Assembly: GCA_030998225.1 (NCBI GenBank)
Contig: JAPYXD010000680.1
Span: 7,316,001 to 7,380,000 of the forward strand
Direction of reading: 5' to 3'
DNA from: Diplolepis rosae
Lineage: Eukaryota; Arthropoda; Insecta; Hymenoptera; Diplolepididae
Length of the DNA: 64,000 bases
Shown: piece by piece, positions 41,391 through 53,692 of the stretch
Layout of the letters: every line of letters begins with the position of its first letter
Numbering within the stretch: the stretch's first letter is position 1
Made by a program: the position numbers and the translations under genes
The notes under the pieces: generated by a model
What the model saw: the letters and a program-made list of their open reading frames with translations, nothing else
The model's database searches: none
What the model was told of the DNA's origin: nothing

Positions 41391-44300
41391 GAAACAATTT
41401 TGATATTATTATTTATAATTTAGTGAAATATTAAGAAATTTGCACATCAAGTCCGTGGAACAACGAGACCTTACGATCGATATGCTAATTTTTTTGTCAG
41501 TAAACTTTTGTCCATGCAAAATAAGATATCAAGTCCAAATTTTATGAAATCACAGAAAAGCCACTAAGGAAGGTCTGTCAACTTTCAGATTTTTCAAATT
41601 GAATAAAAAAAATATTTGAAATATATTTTTTTCTATAATTATAAAAATTCGTCACCATATCGATCATAGGGTTCACATTTGTTTACTTTTCGTAATTCAA
41701 GTGATGGCATGGAAATATTTAATTTCGGAGATTGATGCAAATCTCGATATATTAAAAAAATTGCGTGTATCGCGATGTGATCGCGGTTCTAAATTTATAT
41801 TGCTAGGCTATTTCCGTGCGTTTTCTACGTCGCCTTGAGAAAAACCATGTGGCGTCGCGACGCCCATTGCCAGGATAAATCCGATCAAATTGGGACGCGT
41901 GCTCTCAATCCTATAATAATCATGCAATAGGACCAGTCCTCACTATTCAATATTCAAGACAAATATTAATATTCCAATAAGAAGCTCAATAAGAGAATAT
42001 TTTAATATTGAACCATTAGAATTTAATTTCAGAACTGAAGTAGGTCTATCTCCACAAAAATGACTACGTACTTTCTCAATCTGAATCAGTCAAATATTTA
42101 CTAAACTGAAATCAGTTAACCATTTTACTATGCAAACAGTCATTTTTGACTGATTTTAGGTCCATTTCCATCAAATATCAGTGAAAACCTACTGATTTCA
42201 TAGTGAAAAATAGGTTATAATCCAGTCAAATTATGCTTGATTCAGATTTGGAAAGCATCTTTAAAATAGCAATAAAAAGAACAAATAAATAATGGCAGAT
42301 CAGAATCTTCTTCGACAAAGATTATCACTTAGACATTATTTCTTCCTGATCAGTAAAGGCTAACCTTTCTCTTAGTACAAATACGAACAATGATGAAAAT
42401 TTACAATAAAAGGTCAAGTCATTAATTGATTGAAACAAATCGTCAATGTTCTTAAAATCAACAAGTATGTTTTTTACTAATTGCAATTAGTGACTTGATT
42501 ATAAATCGTTAAAAAGTTGATTTTGACTGTTTATTCAGTGAATGTGAGTCAAAATCTGGGTGTATAGCCCAAAATGAATTGCTAAGTGAGATCAGTAAAA
42601 AAATATTGTTTACACTATTCTAATTAATTGTTTTCTTGTAATTCACAATTGGAGAGTACTATTACAATGTAAACCCTGTAAATAATATTGGTTCCAATTG
42701 AATAAATTACTGGCTGATCCAGATTCATAGTCATGACGTAATAATAAAAAAAGTAATTAGTTATTATATATTGTCAAAGGCTAAGATTATGAAAATCATA
42801 ATGAAATATTTTTAACTTTTAAAAGCTATTTCAAATTTGAAAAATCAGGCCCTAATTGAATTGTTCAAATGGAAAAACATGTATTATTCAAATTTGTCTG
42901 AACTCTTAATTAGGAAAAGCAGAATAAGAACGATATGCAAAGTACGTATTGGAATTCGAATATCGCATAAATTGACAAGCGATGATATTGTCTATGTCAC
43001 CTTAATTAAATGTTAATTGTGTACTCCGATAATGAAAATGGTAATCAAGCCCCTTCTAATTAGAGTGATGTTAGTATAAAGGATATCCACGTTTCAAATG
43101 CCTCAGGAGAAATTGCTTCGTCAGTTATATATTTCCCAATTAGACGATCTTACTTCAATCTTTTGTCAGAAGTGTTGCTCCTGTTCTGTGAAATCGCAGT
43201 TTCTTGATCTTGAATTTACAGAAGGATTCGTCTAACAAAGATACCATTTCTTATTCCTTCTTTTATTTTACGTTGCCATTGCTATGTAATTGAATTACTG
43301 TTATCCGTTTATTACGAACTGAAATAATGTTTTTTCTTCTAATTATTGCGTTTTTTGTGAATTGTTATTTGTTTTTCTAGACATTTATCCGATATAGCAG
43401 TTACAAATAGCAAGAACTAATTGCTACTATGATCCTGCAGTGAATTCAACGAGATTTCCCGCAGCTCCGGTGCTCGTTTTTCCCTCAACTTCCGGTTTTA
43501 CGCAAATCTACACTTAAAGCGATTGACGCTATTAACAGGAAATTCCTCACTACACATGAAGTACTTTATGTCGAAATCCGTTACCTTAATTTCAATACTT
43601 TTACGGATATCGATCAAATAGTTCGAAAAGAGTTAAAAATAGTATCTAGAAACCATAAATATTGCATAAATTTTTGGTGCTTGTGGTTCAAATTCAGAAA
43701 ACAGATTTCATTAAAAATGTAACAGTTATTGATCGAAATAACACAATTTCCGAAAACAGAACGTCTGAAAATAATTTCTAGTTGCAGGTGTTATAAAGAT
43801 ACAAAGAAATGTCAAAGTGCTGACCGAAAGAGCTCATTTATTTTGAGATCAGTGCTAATTTGCGATGAAAATTGAAGCTAAGGTTTTAAAAATAAATCCA
43901 AATTTATGAATACTAAAGTAGAACAGAAAATTATAAATAGGAGCATACCTGCTTTTCAAATAGAATTTTATGTTAATTTAATAATTTCAAATTAATGAGT
44001 ACTGAAGCTCAGTAAGTTGTCTCTAAATAACTTGTAGGATAAGCAAAACTTATTATATTAGACGAGTTACCAAGTAAAATAAAACTTTTTGAAAGGTTTA
44101 GTAAATATACTTCAGTTCAATTTAAATAGAGAATTAAAAAGATTCAAAATTAATGTCGCGTGTGTATTCTTCCTCCTAATGTACTTTTGCTGTCAAACTC
44201 ACATGACAAATAATAATTTCTGGTCTGAGGCGCCACAATATTCTTCAGTTGACTCTTAAAGTCTGAGATGGAGAGAAGAAGTAGCTTAAATATAATCCCG

Positions 44301-44606
44301 ACGAATATTCATGAGCACGAAGAGCTACATAGCGGTAACTTCGATGTTTTTTCTTCCCACCTTCTATTCTTGCATCCACGACAATGGCGACTTTTAAGTG
44401 TTTTTATTACAAGTTATGTTTCAATTAAGACTATGTACCAAGTTTGTCACCTAAAATAATTCAAGTTCACTTCCTTTTGACTTCTTGACAAATGTTTCTT
44501 GATGAAATTTTGGAATATGATAAAAAAAACATTCTAAGACAGGTGCAGTTAATTCCGTTTGGCTTGCTTAATTGAAAAAAATTAATTATTGCAATACTGA
44601 ATGAGT
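41391..44606. other. intergenic DNA
   Basis: GC-richer patch at 41760-41900 and short patches near 43440 and 44220-44400 show no convincing frame. Diverged CAGTGA-word repeat at 42010-42600. No RNA genes seen. Confidence 0.3.
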
Positions 44607-44610
44607 TTAA

Positions 44611-45196
44611 GGTTACATTTGGGAAAATTAGACCTTAGGCAAAAATAAATTATTTTGTTTTCAAGAATAGCAATATTATTATTGAAGGAATCATTTAAAA
44701 GAGAAAATATTATTTTCCAAGAAAAAAATTTGAATCACGGAAAAATAATTTTATTAATCAATTTCATTTTTGTCCAAACTTTTTTTATTATTGCTTCGAG
44801 ACAAATTTTTGAAAATTATGCGATTCTAATAAATTACGGATCATTTTTTCAGGGAAAAGATTCTCTACAACTTGACCGTTTTTAATGGTTTCAGCCATTA
44901 AAAAATTTATTTAAAAAAATTGGAAACAGTCAAGTTGTAAAGAATCTTTTTTCAGAAAGAGTGATTCGTGATTTATTAGAATCGCATGAAGTTTGAAAAT
45001 TTGGCTCGAAGCGACAAGAAAAAAAGTTCAAGCAAAAATAAAATTGATTAATAAAATTGTTTTTCTGGTTTTCAAATTTTTCTCTCGAAAAATAATCTTT
45101 CCTATTTTAAGTGATACCTTTAATAATACTATTGCTATTCTTGGAAACAAAATTATCTACTTTTGCCTGAGGCCTAATTTTCGCGTGTGTACTGCC
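44611..45196. mobile_element. TTAA palindrome (586 bp)
   Basis: TTAA 44607-44610 and 45197-45200. Left end GGTTACATTTGGGAAAATTA is mutated relative to the GGTAG consensus. Internal fold-back has a deletion in the centre. Confidence 0.85.
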
Positions 45197-45224
45197 TTAA
45201 GTATTACATTTCATACGATGTTGT

Positions 45225-45640
45225 TGTTAATAATTGTTTTTAGGGTCCAGAAATATAATAATAACTCAGAAAGTTACATACTTTCAAACGTTTCAATTCT
45301 GATCGGAGTCCTATTCAGTGATCTTTATTTCGAAAATATCAAAACAATATTAAAATATTGCACATATGAGCCCTATTTTGGATTAAACTTTGGTAATGTG
45401 AAAAAATGTAAAAACCGTGAGAAAATGTACATAAAATTGTACAGAAAGCATCGATGAAATACCTAAAACTTCCTTAGGAATAACAATAAAATTCTAACAC
45501 ATAACTTCCAGATACCTAAACGAAAAAACGAGTATATATTTGTGTCTAAATGTTACTGAAGATATAGATGCAAGTACATATATAGTATAAAATTATAATA
45601 ATTATGAAAAATAACTAAGAATTGCTAATACGAATTATAC
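45225..45640 (-). mobile_element. hammerhead-bearing repeat, uninterrupted copy
   Basis: Starts GTTTTTAGGGTCCAGAAATA and includes CACATATGAGCCCTATTTTG and GTGAGAAAATGTACATAAAA. It runs through GAAGATATAGATGCAAGT to AATAACTAAGAATTGC. It supplies the empty-site reference for the THAP transposon at 17521-18996. Confidence 0.75.
45290..45332 (-). ncRNA. hammerhead motif, mutated core
   Basis: Minus strand: CTGAATA in place of CTGATGA, stem II GACTC-CGATCA-GAATT weakened, GAAACGTT retained. Probably inactive. Confidence 0.5.
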
Positions 45641-47450
45641 ACTGTTAGAAATTTCTACAGCAATTTCCTGAAACATGTGACTGGAGTTTTATTCAGATAC
45701 AGTTTCGTAAAATTAAGATAGAATTTCAGAAAATTCAGTTACTTTTTAGTAAATTTAGGAAACAATTTCTCAATTTTCAGTTAGGAAGTGTTGAATATTC
45801 GATACTTGTATCTGGAAATTCTGAAACTTGCATCAGGAAAAATTTCACGTCTTGGGTAACTGAAGTTTAATGCAGTTACAAATAACTAACAATTTTGTTA
45901 GTTTCGTAATTTTATGATAAATTTCATAAAAAATCGATTACAGTTTGGTAATTTTAAGATACATTTTATGAAAATTCAGTTGAGTTTCAAAATATTAAGA
46001 AAAACTTTTAGAAATAAAACGAACTAAAAAGAACTAGCTGGACCTGTGTTTCTATGTCCTCTATCATATCCAAAACTTTCAGCAACAAGTGATTATCATT
46101 TTGAAAATAAGTTGGAGGAAACGAAAGTTTTCCTTGATAGTCATGTGATAAATTTCATAAAAGGCAGGCATTTCTTTTCATGTAAACTCATGATCGTGCG
46201 AAATGAGGCATTAAATTAAAATTTTTGAAATCAAATAAAAGGCTTTCATAATCACAAACGAAATATCGAAAATTATTATTTTTTTCCAACTATAAACTTT
46301 TAGGACTAGAGAGATCTTTTTTAGTGATTTTAATTCAATTCTAGACATTTTGAATTTTAATAATGAAGAAATGTTTATTTATCCAGAACGAAAATAATAT
46401 ATCTACGCCTATTTCCATATTCTTTACCTTTTCTCATATTTTAAGATAAAATTTTCTTCATTTTGGAAAAAAACAAGAGAAGCTTGAATCGGTCAAATTT
46501 TTTAATATCCTCAATATCATATACCCTTAAGTTTTCTAAATACTCAAAAGTTAATATTCATCATATTGAAATTGAATTCTCCACATGAAAATTAAATGAA
46601 GAGAAATTAATTATTAATTAAAAGATAGCAATTCGAAATTCATAAGTTATGTATGAAGAAAATCACTATGAAGAATTGTATTATGAAATTTGGATGATGG
46701 TAGACATTCCACAGATTAAATATTCAAACCCAAATGACAATTAAAGCCTCAAGGGGAGAAGACCAGCAACCTTATTGCATATATATTACTTTCTAGGCAC
46801 ATAAGATTAATATCTACTGGGTACATTTTCCCAATATAATCAATAAATTTCCTCGGAGAATTCGGTACAAGGTTTTCTGCTTTGAAAAACTTTACTTTTT
46901 ACTAAAAGATCTTTACAATGAAAGAAACTATAGTAATAGATTACCTCGAAACCATAAAAAATTACGTACTTCTTTTATAAGCGGAATCCACAATTCATTA
47001 ATTTCATCAGCGGATTATTTTTCATTGCTTTTTTCGATTTATGATAATAATTATGGGTATACATTTTTATTACTTTCCTATATATGCAGCCTTGTAAAAA
47101 ACATCAGAAAAAAATCAGTAATATCAATTCTACTATTTTTCTTATAACGAAGTTAATATTATTAATTGTAATTAATTTTGTTATTGAAAGTGAATACGAA
47201 CTTCAGATGGAAACTTCTATCCAATAATATTTTTTCAGTATTCTGTGTGTTATTCAGTTCCATAAATCACATTTCATAATTCTCTTTTTTAAATGAAGAT
47301 AACAAGTAAAGATACTTAAAGTTTTTTCAAGAAATAAATATAGAAATCAATTATCAGATGGATATATTTATATCTACTTTGAATTATAATTTTATACAAC
47401 ATATTGTTGGTAAAAATATTCTGTAAGAGATTTTGATCAAGATATTCAAA
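45640..47450. other. AT-rich intergenic DNA
   Basis: 45650-46010 has loosely repeated AAATTTCAGAAAATTCAGTT-type words and starts with CACTGTTAGAAATTTCT (also near 9690). 46150-46260 resembles the inverted repeat at 59110-59392. No gene. Confidence 0.3.
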
Positions 47451-47451
47451 A

Positions 47452-47703
47452 TTGTTTTCTGTTCAGCCAATTGTGGACACGCGATTAAATGGTAAGCCTT
47501 TTCGAAGGGCAATCTGTGCACACTACAAGCTACCGGGCCTTGTCCCAGAAAAAGATCGAAACCGGTTCGATGAGGCCGGTTTCGTGCATGTCGAGGATTC
47601 GAGCGCGAAAGAAGAAACCCGTAATTATTTTGGGCCAGCCGGACTCAATTGTCTGCAGCTGCAGCTGGCCCTACTTCGCGGTTTACTAACTAGTTTCAGT
47701 TAG
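47452..47703 (+). CDS. GC-rich open frame, possible exon or promoter
   Basis: This block (47450-47710) is the most GC-rich in the 10 kb around it. A plus-strand frame of 83 codons (LNGKPFRRAICAHYKLPGLV; EKDRNRFDEAGFVHVEDSS; GPAGLNCLQLQLALLRGLL) lacks an ATG and begins at TTTTCTGTTCAG, a good splice acceptor. GTAAGC at 47492 is a possible early donor. The CTGCAGCTGCAGCTGG tract is palindromic. It could be a real exon, a 5' UTR or promoter island of the minus-strand gene at 28610, or a repeat fragment. No domain is recognised. Confidence 0.3.
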   Translation: MFSVQPIVDTRLNGKPFRRAICAHYKLPGLVPEKDRNRFDEAGFVHVEDSSAKEETRNYFGPAGLNCLQLQLALLRGLLTSFS

Positions 47704-47719
47704 GCTTCCTTCGCTTAAT

Positions 47720-48151
47720 ACCAAATCGAAATTCGCGATTTGTACCATTTTTATTTTTTACCTCAAAGCCCAAGGGCACTTTGTCCAAGTGGCAAATTAC
47801 ATGGCAAAAGGCAGAAGAGAAAATTATGCTTAAAATGTGTAATTCACTTTGCATATTCAACTCACTTAAAAATAATAATTTAACGTTTTTCCAGGTTTTA
47901 TTAAATTTATTTCAGATAGTTTTTTTTCTTAATAAATAAATTATTTTCACTTTTAATTTGCAATTTTTCAGATTTGACAGCTTTTCAATTTGGAATTCTG
48001 AAAAATGTAAGCCTTTAAAATTCTGTATGATTGTAAACACAAATAAACATAAAATTCCAAACAAATTTGTATTGAATAAGAGATCTATTCAATAAGAATA
48101 ATCAAGAGACTTAAAAAAATAAATCTCTTATTTTATACGAATAAGATTTAT
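47720..48151. other. AT-rich intergenic DNA
   Basis: No supported feature. Confidence 0.35.
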
Positions 48152-48155
48152 TTAA

Positions 48156-48822
48156 GGTAGGTTTCATCCACGAAAATTAGACTTCAGGCAAAAATAGATA
48201 ATTTTGCTTTCAACAATAGCAATATTATTACTGACGGGCTATTTTAGAATAGAAAAAATTTTTTTACATGAAAAAAATTTGAAACACAGAAAAATAATTT
48301 TATTAATAAATTTTATTTTTTACCCAACTTTTTTTCTTATCGCTTCTTACCAAATTTTAAAAAATTATGCGATTCTGATAAATCATGAATCATTTTTTCA
48401 GAAAAAAGATTTCTCACAACTTCACCGTTTCTGATTTTTAAAAATAAATTCTTTAATGGCTGAAACCATTAAAAAAACATTTTCCAAAACGAAATTTTTA
48501 TGAACAAATTGCTGAATTTGATAATAATTTATTCATTTCCGAAAATTGTAAATGGTTAAGTTATAGGGAACCTATTCCTTGAAAAAGTGATTTGTAATTT
48601 ATTAAAATCGCATAATTTTTTAAAATTTGGTAAGAAGCGATGAGAAAAAAATTTGGGGTAAAAATAAAATTTAATAATAAAATTATTTTTCTGTATTTCA
48701 AATTTTTTTCATCGGAATTAATCTTTTCTCTTCCAAAATAGCCCTTCAATAATAATATTGTTATTCTTGAAAGCAAAATTATCTATTTTTGCCTGAGGTC
48801 TAATTTTCGTGAATCATCTACC
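48156..48822. mobile_element. TTAA palindrome (667 bp)
   Basis: TTAA 48152-48155 and 48823-48826. Ends GGTAGGTTTCATCCACGAAA and complement of GGTAGATGATTCACGAAAAT. Nearly complete fold-back with both arms well preserved. Confidence 0.9.
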
Positions 48823-48834
48823 TTAATATGAATA

Positions 48835-49022
48835 CACTGAGAAAAAAATGCTATTGAATCAAAAGCATTTCTTTCCAAAAGCATGTATACTATTAATTCA
48901 TAAAAATATACTACAAGAACCAATAAATATGTTACTAATTCTATAGCATATTGATTTGAATCCATGATATACATGCTTTTGGAAAGAAATGCTTTTGATT
49001 CAATAGCATTTTTTTCTCAGTG
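48835..49022. mobile_element. CACTGAG MITE (188 bp)
   Basis: Inverted ends of about 55 bp: CACTGAGAAAAAAATGCTAT and complement, continuing through TCAAAAGCATTTCTTTCC. TA duplicated at 48833-48834 and 49023-49024. It sits 8 bp after the preceding palindrome. Probably a Tc1/mariner-superfamily MITE. Confidence 0.88.
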
Positions 49023-49024
49023 TA

Positions 49025-49890
49025 GGATTTTTCTCTGAAGGTAATTACAAAAGGTCATCTTCCTCGAAATTCAAGACGTCATCCACACCTGGAAGATGCG
49101 TTTCGAAATTAAATGATCACAACCCAAGATTCCATCATTCTTGAGATTCATCCAACAACCAATAGGCACAGTGAAAAGCACATTTAAGAATTGTCGTTGA
49201 TGCGTTTAAAAGTGTCATCCTATGATACATTGCCATCTGAGTGGAATGAAAGTGCAACAGGCACCTGTGGGCTCGTGAAACTGATTTATGCCAGTGTGAA
49301 TAAATGTTCGCGAAAATGGTATTATCAAAAGTTGTGAATAATAACTGGGTAGGTCGTGTTGCAATGATTATGCCGTCAAGAAAAGTGAGACTAAATCTTC
49401 ACGTTACTTGCACATGCTCATACAAAATTACATATTATAATGGAGTTAAAATAATGGCAATTTACTCCCTTCTGACTCTACAAAAGTCAAACTCTTTTTT
49501 TTCAACAGAGCGATGCTAAATATTATAACATTATTCGATTATTTAAACAGTTATTCGAGTCAGATATGTTTATTTCATTTCTAAATAAAGTTTTACTTGG
49601 CTGAAATAAATATTTATTTAACGCAGATTTGAATTAGATTTAAATTAAATACAATTTGAATCTAGTTATCAGAAAAAGGTTTATTCGGGAATAATTATTG
49701 GGAAATTTTTATTCAGCTAACATATATAAACAAATTTTTCAACAACATTTAAATACATTTTTTCTTTTGGTGTAATTGAATTCTTGTAAGTGTCAAAATA
49801 AGTAAACCTGGTCATTTAGTATAGCCAAAAATTTCGGGTTAGAAAGTTAATTCGATTTATGTCAGGTTTAATTTATAAAAAACTTTATTC
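49025..49890. other. intergenic DNA
   Basis: 49030-49330 is slightly GC-richer without a usable frame. Otherwise AT-rich. Confidence 0.3.
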
Positions 49891-49899
49891 AAAATTTGG

Positions 49900-50150
49900 A
49901 CAAAATATTTTTTATAGAAGCATATATTTTATTCTATAATTATAAATAACTGTTCACAAGTGCAATTCATTTATATCGTTTGTCAACACAATGTTTATCC
50001 GTCACACGTGCAATTTTTTATTCTTTTCTTTCTTTGTATTTTTATAGAAATAAATCTCACTGATGAGGACTCCAATCTGAGTCGAAACGTTTGAGGAAAA
50101 AATGAAACCCTGAGTTTACATTATTTCTAGACCCTAAAGCCAAAGTAAAA
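49900..50150 (+). mobile_element. hammerhead-bearing repeat
   Basis: Inverted relative to the 5.8-kb copy: ACACAATGTTTATCCGTCAC, TTTCTTTGTATTTTTATAGA, ribozyme, then TTCTAGACCCTAAAGCCA at 50125-50142. Only one internal unit is present, unlike the duplicated 5905-6190 arrangement. Confidence 0.75.
50055..50096 (+). ncRNA. hammerhead ribozyme, intact core, covarying stems
   Basis: CTGATGA 50060-50066, G, stem II GACTC (50068-50072)-CAATCT-GAGTC (50079-50083), GAA, ACGTT with cleavage predicted after T50091. Stem I TCTCA/TGAGG makes four Watson-Crick pairs plus one G-U. Compared with 24724-24763 and 62926-62967, both stem I (AATCA/TGATT) and stem II (GGCTC/GAGCC) differ by compensating changes. 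This is the strongest evidence that the fold is or was selected. Confidence 0.8.
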
Positions 50151-50200
50151 AATCATCTATCTATTAATTTTATTCTATATTTATAATTTTGAAAAATACA

Positions 50201-50540
50201 CACCGGGAAAAAATATTTGAACGAATGAAAGAAAATAATTTGTTTGAAATGCTTTTTTTATTTAAACAAAAGATTTATTTCAATTAAGTAACATTTGTTT
50301 AATTCAAATAGATGTTTCTTCAAAACAAAGAAATTAATGCATTAATATATAGTCGAAAATACAATTTGTTTGATTTAAAGAAGAAATTTATTTGAATTGA
50401 ACAAATTTTTATTTGGTTCAAAAATACTTTGTTTGAATCTAACAAATTTTATTTTATTTAAATAAATCATTTCTTTGAATCAAAGAAAGTCTTTCAAACA
50501 AATAATTTAATTTGATCCAATCAAATCTCTTTTCTGAGTA
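50201..50540. mobile_element. CACTGAG-type MITE, diverged
   Basis: Left CACCGGGAAAAAATATTTGA and right (reversed) ACTCAGAAAAGAGATTTGA. The interior is built from TTTGTTTGAA / TTCAAACAAA words in both orientations. Confidence 0.6.
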
Positions 50541-50544
50541 TAAG

Positions 50545-51480
50545 AATTAGGAAAAAACGTGGAGTAAGGATAATTATTCCTAGTAGACTCGAAATTTTTC
50601 CTAAATTGAAATACAGTTTAGTAGACATCATAAACTTGAGACTTTCCATGTGCGAAATTGCAGGTCAAAATGTAATTTTCAGCTCTGAAAAAATGTCATT
50701 TTAAAAATCTCATATTGAAACTATATTTTCTGTTAAGTTACACGTGATCAAACAAGATTATACGTTAATTTTCGAATGCACCTGCTGCTCAATGACATTT
50801 ATGGAAGTTAAAAAAAACTGGATGGCACTAGCGAACAAGATGCATTAAATTTTTTAGGGTTAGCCTTGTGGTCGCAAAAGTATCAGATTTGTCCAGTTGC
50901 AGTAAGTTCGTGGTCTTAAGGAAATACTCGCAGGACCGGTCGCACGTGAAGTATCTTGAATCTCGAGTAAGAGAAAGAGAGGAGGAAGGGAAGAAAAATA
51001 AGAGAATGAATACTTTAAAAAATTGGCAAAGGCACGAGGACTGCAGTAATTCTTGCTTTCCCCTTGACTCCTCACTACCTTTGCAAATCGATCTATAAAC
51101 ACCACAGGTAGTTCATTTATGTGCGTAATTTAAAAAAAACGCGTCATTGCGTGGGTAAACATAACGGATTTTAAAATCGTATAATATTTGCGAAGAACAA
51201 TTAATCACTATAATCACGCTAGGAAATAAAAAAAATAAAAAAATTTAGAGATAGCCATTTGTCTTCCAATATGTAAATTTGCTGACTAAGAAAACAAGAT
51301 AGAAAAATTTTAATTAAATCAATAGATTTATACTTTTGGATGAAACCAATCATATTTTGAAATTCCATTTTAGTGCTATCATCAGCTTTACATATATAAT
51401 TATTTCCATTTCATTAATTTGTCAACCATCTACTAAACACGTGTTTAGAAAATTAGTATCTTGTGAGTATATTGCAGAAT
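50545..51480. other. intergenic DNA
   Basis: GC-richer purine-rich patch at 50860-51110 with open frames on both strands, none recognised; ends in CGATCTATAAACACC. The remainder is AT-rich. Confidence 0.3.
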
Positions 51481-51483
51481 CTA

Positions 51484-51728
51484 TTCTGAGGAATATTTCT
51501 ATTAGGATAATTTTAACTAATACATTTCAATTAATTGCTTTTAGTAAAAGTTACTGAAATTTTGATTAGTTTAACTAAGACGATGTGGTTAATTCGTATA
51601 AATATATAACAAATTAGCTACTTTAACCACACGGTCTTAGTAAAAATAATCAAATTTTTAGTACCTTTTACTAAAAGCCATTAGTTGGGACGCATTAGTC
51701 AAAATTACTATGTATATTCCTCTCAGTG
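51484..51728. mobile_element. palindromic MITE, CTGAGGAATAT-ended
   Basis: Left CTGAGGAATATTTCTATTAG, right (reversed) CTGAGAGGAATATACATAGT. Inner inverted pairs are TGCTTTTAGTAAAAGTTACT and TTAACTAAGACGATGTGGTT with complements. Right side abuts TGTA as in the CACTGAG family. Confidence 0.65.
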
Positions 51729-51729
51729 T

Positions 51730-52560
51730 AGTTAATAAATTTAAATGTATTAATACCGTAGAATAATTATAATCTAAAGATAGCTTTGCTTTCAACAGCA
51801 GCTAAATTCAGTTTTAAATATATAATCAACCATAACTGTTCAAATAGAATTGTGCTTCTTTCCCTGTATAAAATTTGTACACATAATTTTGTAGTGCATA
51901 AATTTAGAGGAAGAATTCCAGGTATAATTTGGAGTTTAAGTTAGAAGGTTTCTCCTAAAGTGGTTCTGCTTATTAAGGTCTGCAAAAAAACTTTCGAGAC
52001 GAGCTTTCTGATCCTGAGGAGAACGAAAAACGTAGATTGAGTCATTAGGGACGTAGAACACGTATCATTATATTATACGTCCCAAGAAAACTGCAATCAG
52101 TGGCAACCATGAAAAGGGCTTCGTTGTGCCTTGACAGGGTTTGGCTTAGCAATGGGTCAAATGTCAACAGTTAACAAATGCGACATGAAACAGGTCGAAC
52201 AGGTGTTACAGGTGGCCAAGAGAGTGTTTGTCGATTCAGTAAATATCCCAACCAGTCGCTTCCAGCTGACAACATTTACCAACCGAGTGGCTGCTATACA
52301 TTGGGGACAATGACCTGACCTATTAGAACCCAATGCATTACCTAAAACCGGTAAACACTTTGAGGAAGCTTTTTTAAATTTTTAACAATTGTTTTCTCTC
52401 AAAAGTAAAATAACTATGGGAAATACGTTACATTAAATAATGGTTCGAGTCGGATACAAAAAAATTAAAAACTAGGAAGTAAGATCTTGATTCTCAATTT
52501 CATCAAATGAACACCAAGTTCGGAGACAATTAAAACATCGCGAATAATCGCAATTTACAA
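51730..52560. other. intergenic DNA
   Basis: 51960-52340 is GC-richer and has an ATG-less 60-codon frame (QVLQVAKRVFVDSVNIPTSR) of unknown meaning. No other feature. Confidence 0.25.
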
Positions 52561-52563
52561 TTA

Positions 52564-52691
52564 CTGGAAAAATATGCTATTGAATCTATAGCATTTTTTG
52601 CAAAAGCATATATATCATATTGATTTGAATAAATCATACACATGCTTTTGGCAGAAATGCTATATATTCAATAGCATTTTTTTTCTCAGTG
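52564..52691. mobile_element. CACTGAG MITE, second copy, shortened
   Basis: TATGCTATTGAATC...AAAGCATATAT on the left and its complement on the right, ending TTTTTTCTCAGTG then TA. The left end is mutated (TACTGGAAAAAT). Confidence 0.7.
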
Positions 52692-52768
52692 TAAGAAAAT
52701 AAATGAAAAATTGTACATTTACGAATCTCCTGCGTAGATGCATTACGCTAATTATTTTTAATTAATTT

Positions 52769-52910
52769 ATTTATTTATTTCTAAAATATGAAAAAAGTAA
52801 CTAGTAATATTGCACATATGAGTCCTATTTTTGAGTAGAACTTCGATATTGTGTAAAGAGTAAAAAATGAGAAAATTTACATAAAATTATAGACAAACAT
52901 TTTTTTAAGA
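52769..52910 (-). repeat. hammerhead-bearing repeat, body only
   Basis: TTTATTTCTAAAATATG through CACATATGAGTCCTATTTTT and GAGAAAATTTACATAAAATT. Matches 17375-17495 but lacks the ribozyme and everything beyond it. Confidence 0.6.
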
Positions 52911-53184
52911 ACACAAGAAAATTCTTAAGAATTAATATTGAACACAGACACATAAATTTTGAGATAAATTCAAATTTTAAAGAATTATAAAATAAAACAT
53001 ATATTTTGCTATAAAAATTTTTCCTATTGTATTTAGAGTTGAGATTGGAAGGAAAAAAATTGAAGGATATGCTCAAGATATTCATATTTTGGACTTTTAT
53101 TAACCCTTAATTAATAATTGAAGATATATGATGATGTTGATAGTTGGTTTTAGAATCCAAGGTCAATGAAAAACCTCAAGTTTT

Positions 53185-53230
53185 ACGAAATAAAACGTTT
53201 TGGCTCTGATCAGAACCCTTATCATTGATT
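53185..53230 (-). ncRNA. hammerhead motif, degenerate
   Basis: Minus strand: core ATGATAA, GGGTTCTGATCAGAGCC stem II region, CAAAACGTTTT. Several core bases changed; inactive. Confidence 0.4.
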
Positions 53231-53649
53231 TAATTTGAATCTAAAAAATATATATGAAACAATTTTGCTATATCTCAGGGATTCTTTGCTAAAGAATTGT
53301 AGAATTTACGTTTTACATATGAAATGATAAAAAATTAAAATTGCTTCAGAATAAAATACTTTGAAACAAGAAATTGGACGAATTTGGAAAAATGTTTTGT
53401 CTCGATAAAAACTAAAAATATTTGTTTAAATAAGTAAGTGTAAAATTCTACCTAGTTTTATGCACGAAATTATAAATCAAAATTACTTTGGGATATAGAA
53501 GAATTTGGCGTGCATTTTGTGTTTTCGTGCATTTCGAAGCAATTTTAAATTTTCATCGGCTCATATGTAAAAGCGTAAATTCTAACATTCTCCGTCAAAG
53601 AAACCCTGAGTTAGCAAAATTGTTTTATGTATTTTGTTATATTCAAAAT

Positions 53650-53692
53650 AAATCACTAATGAGGGCTCCGGTTAGAACCAAAACGTCTGATT
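53650..53692 (+). ncRNA. hammerhead motif, degenerate
   Basis: CTAATGA (G5 changed), GGCTCCGGTTAGAACC, AAAACGTC (G12 changed). Stem I AATCA/TGATT still perfect. Confidence 0.45.
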
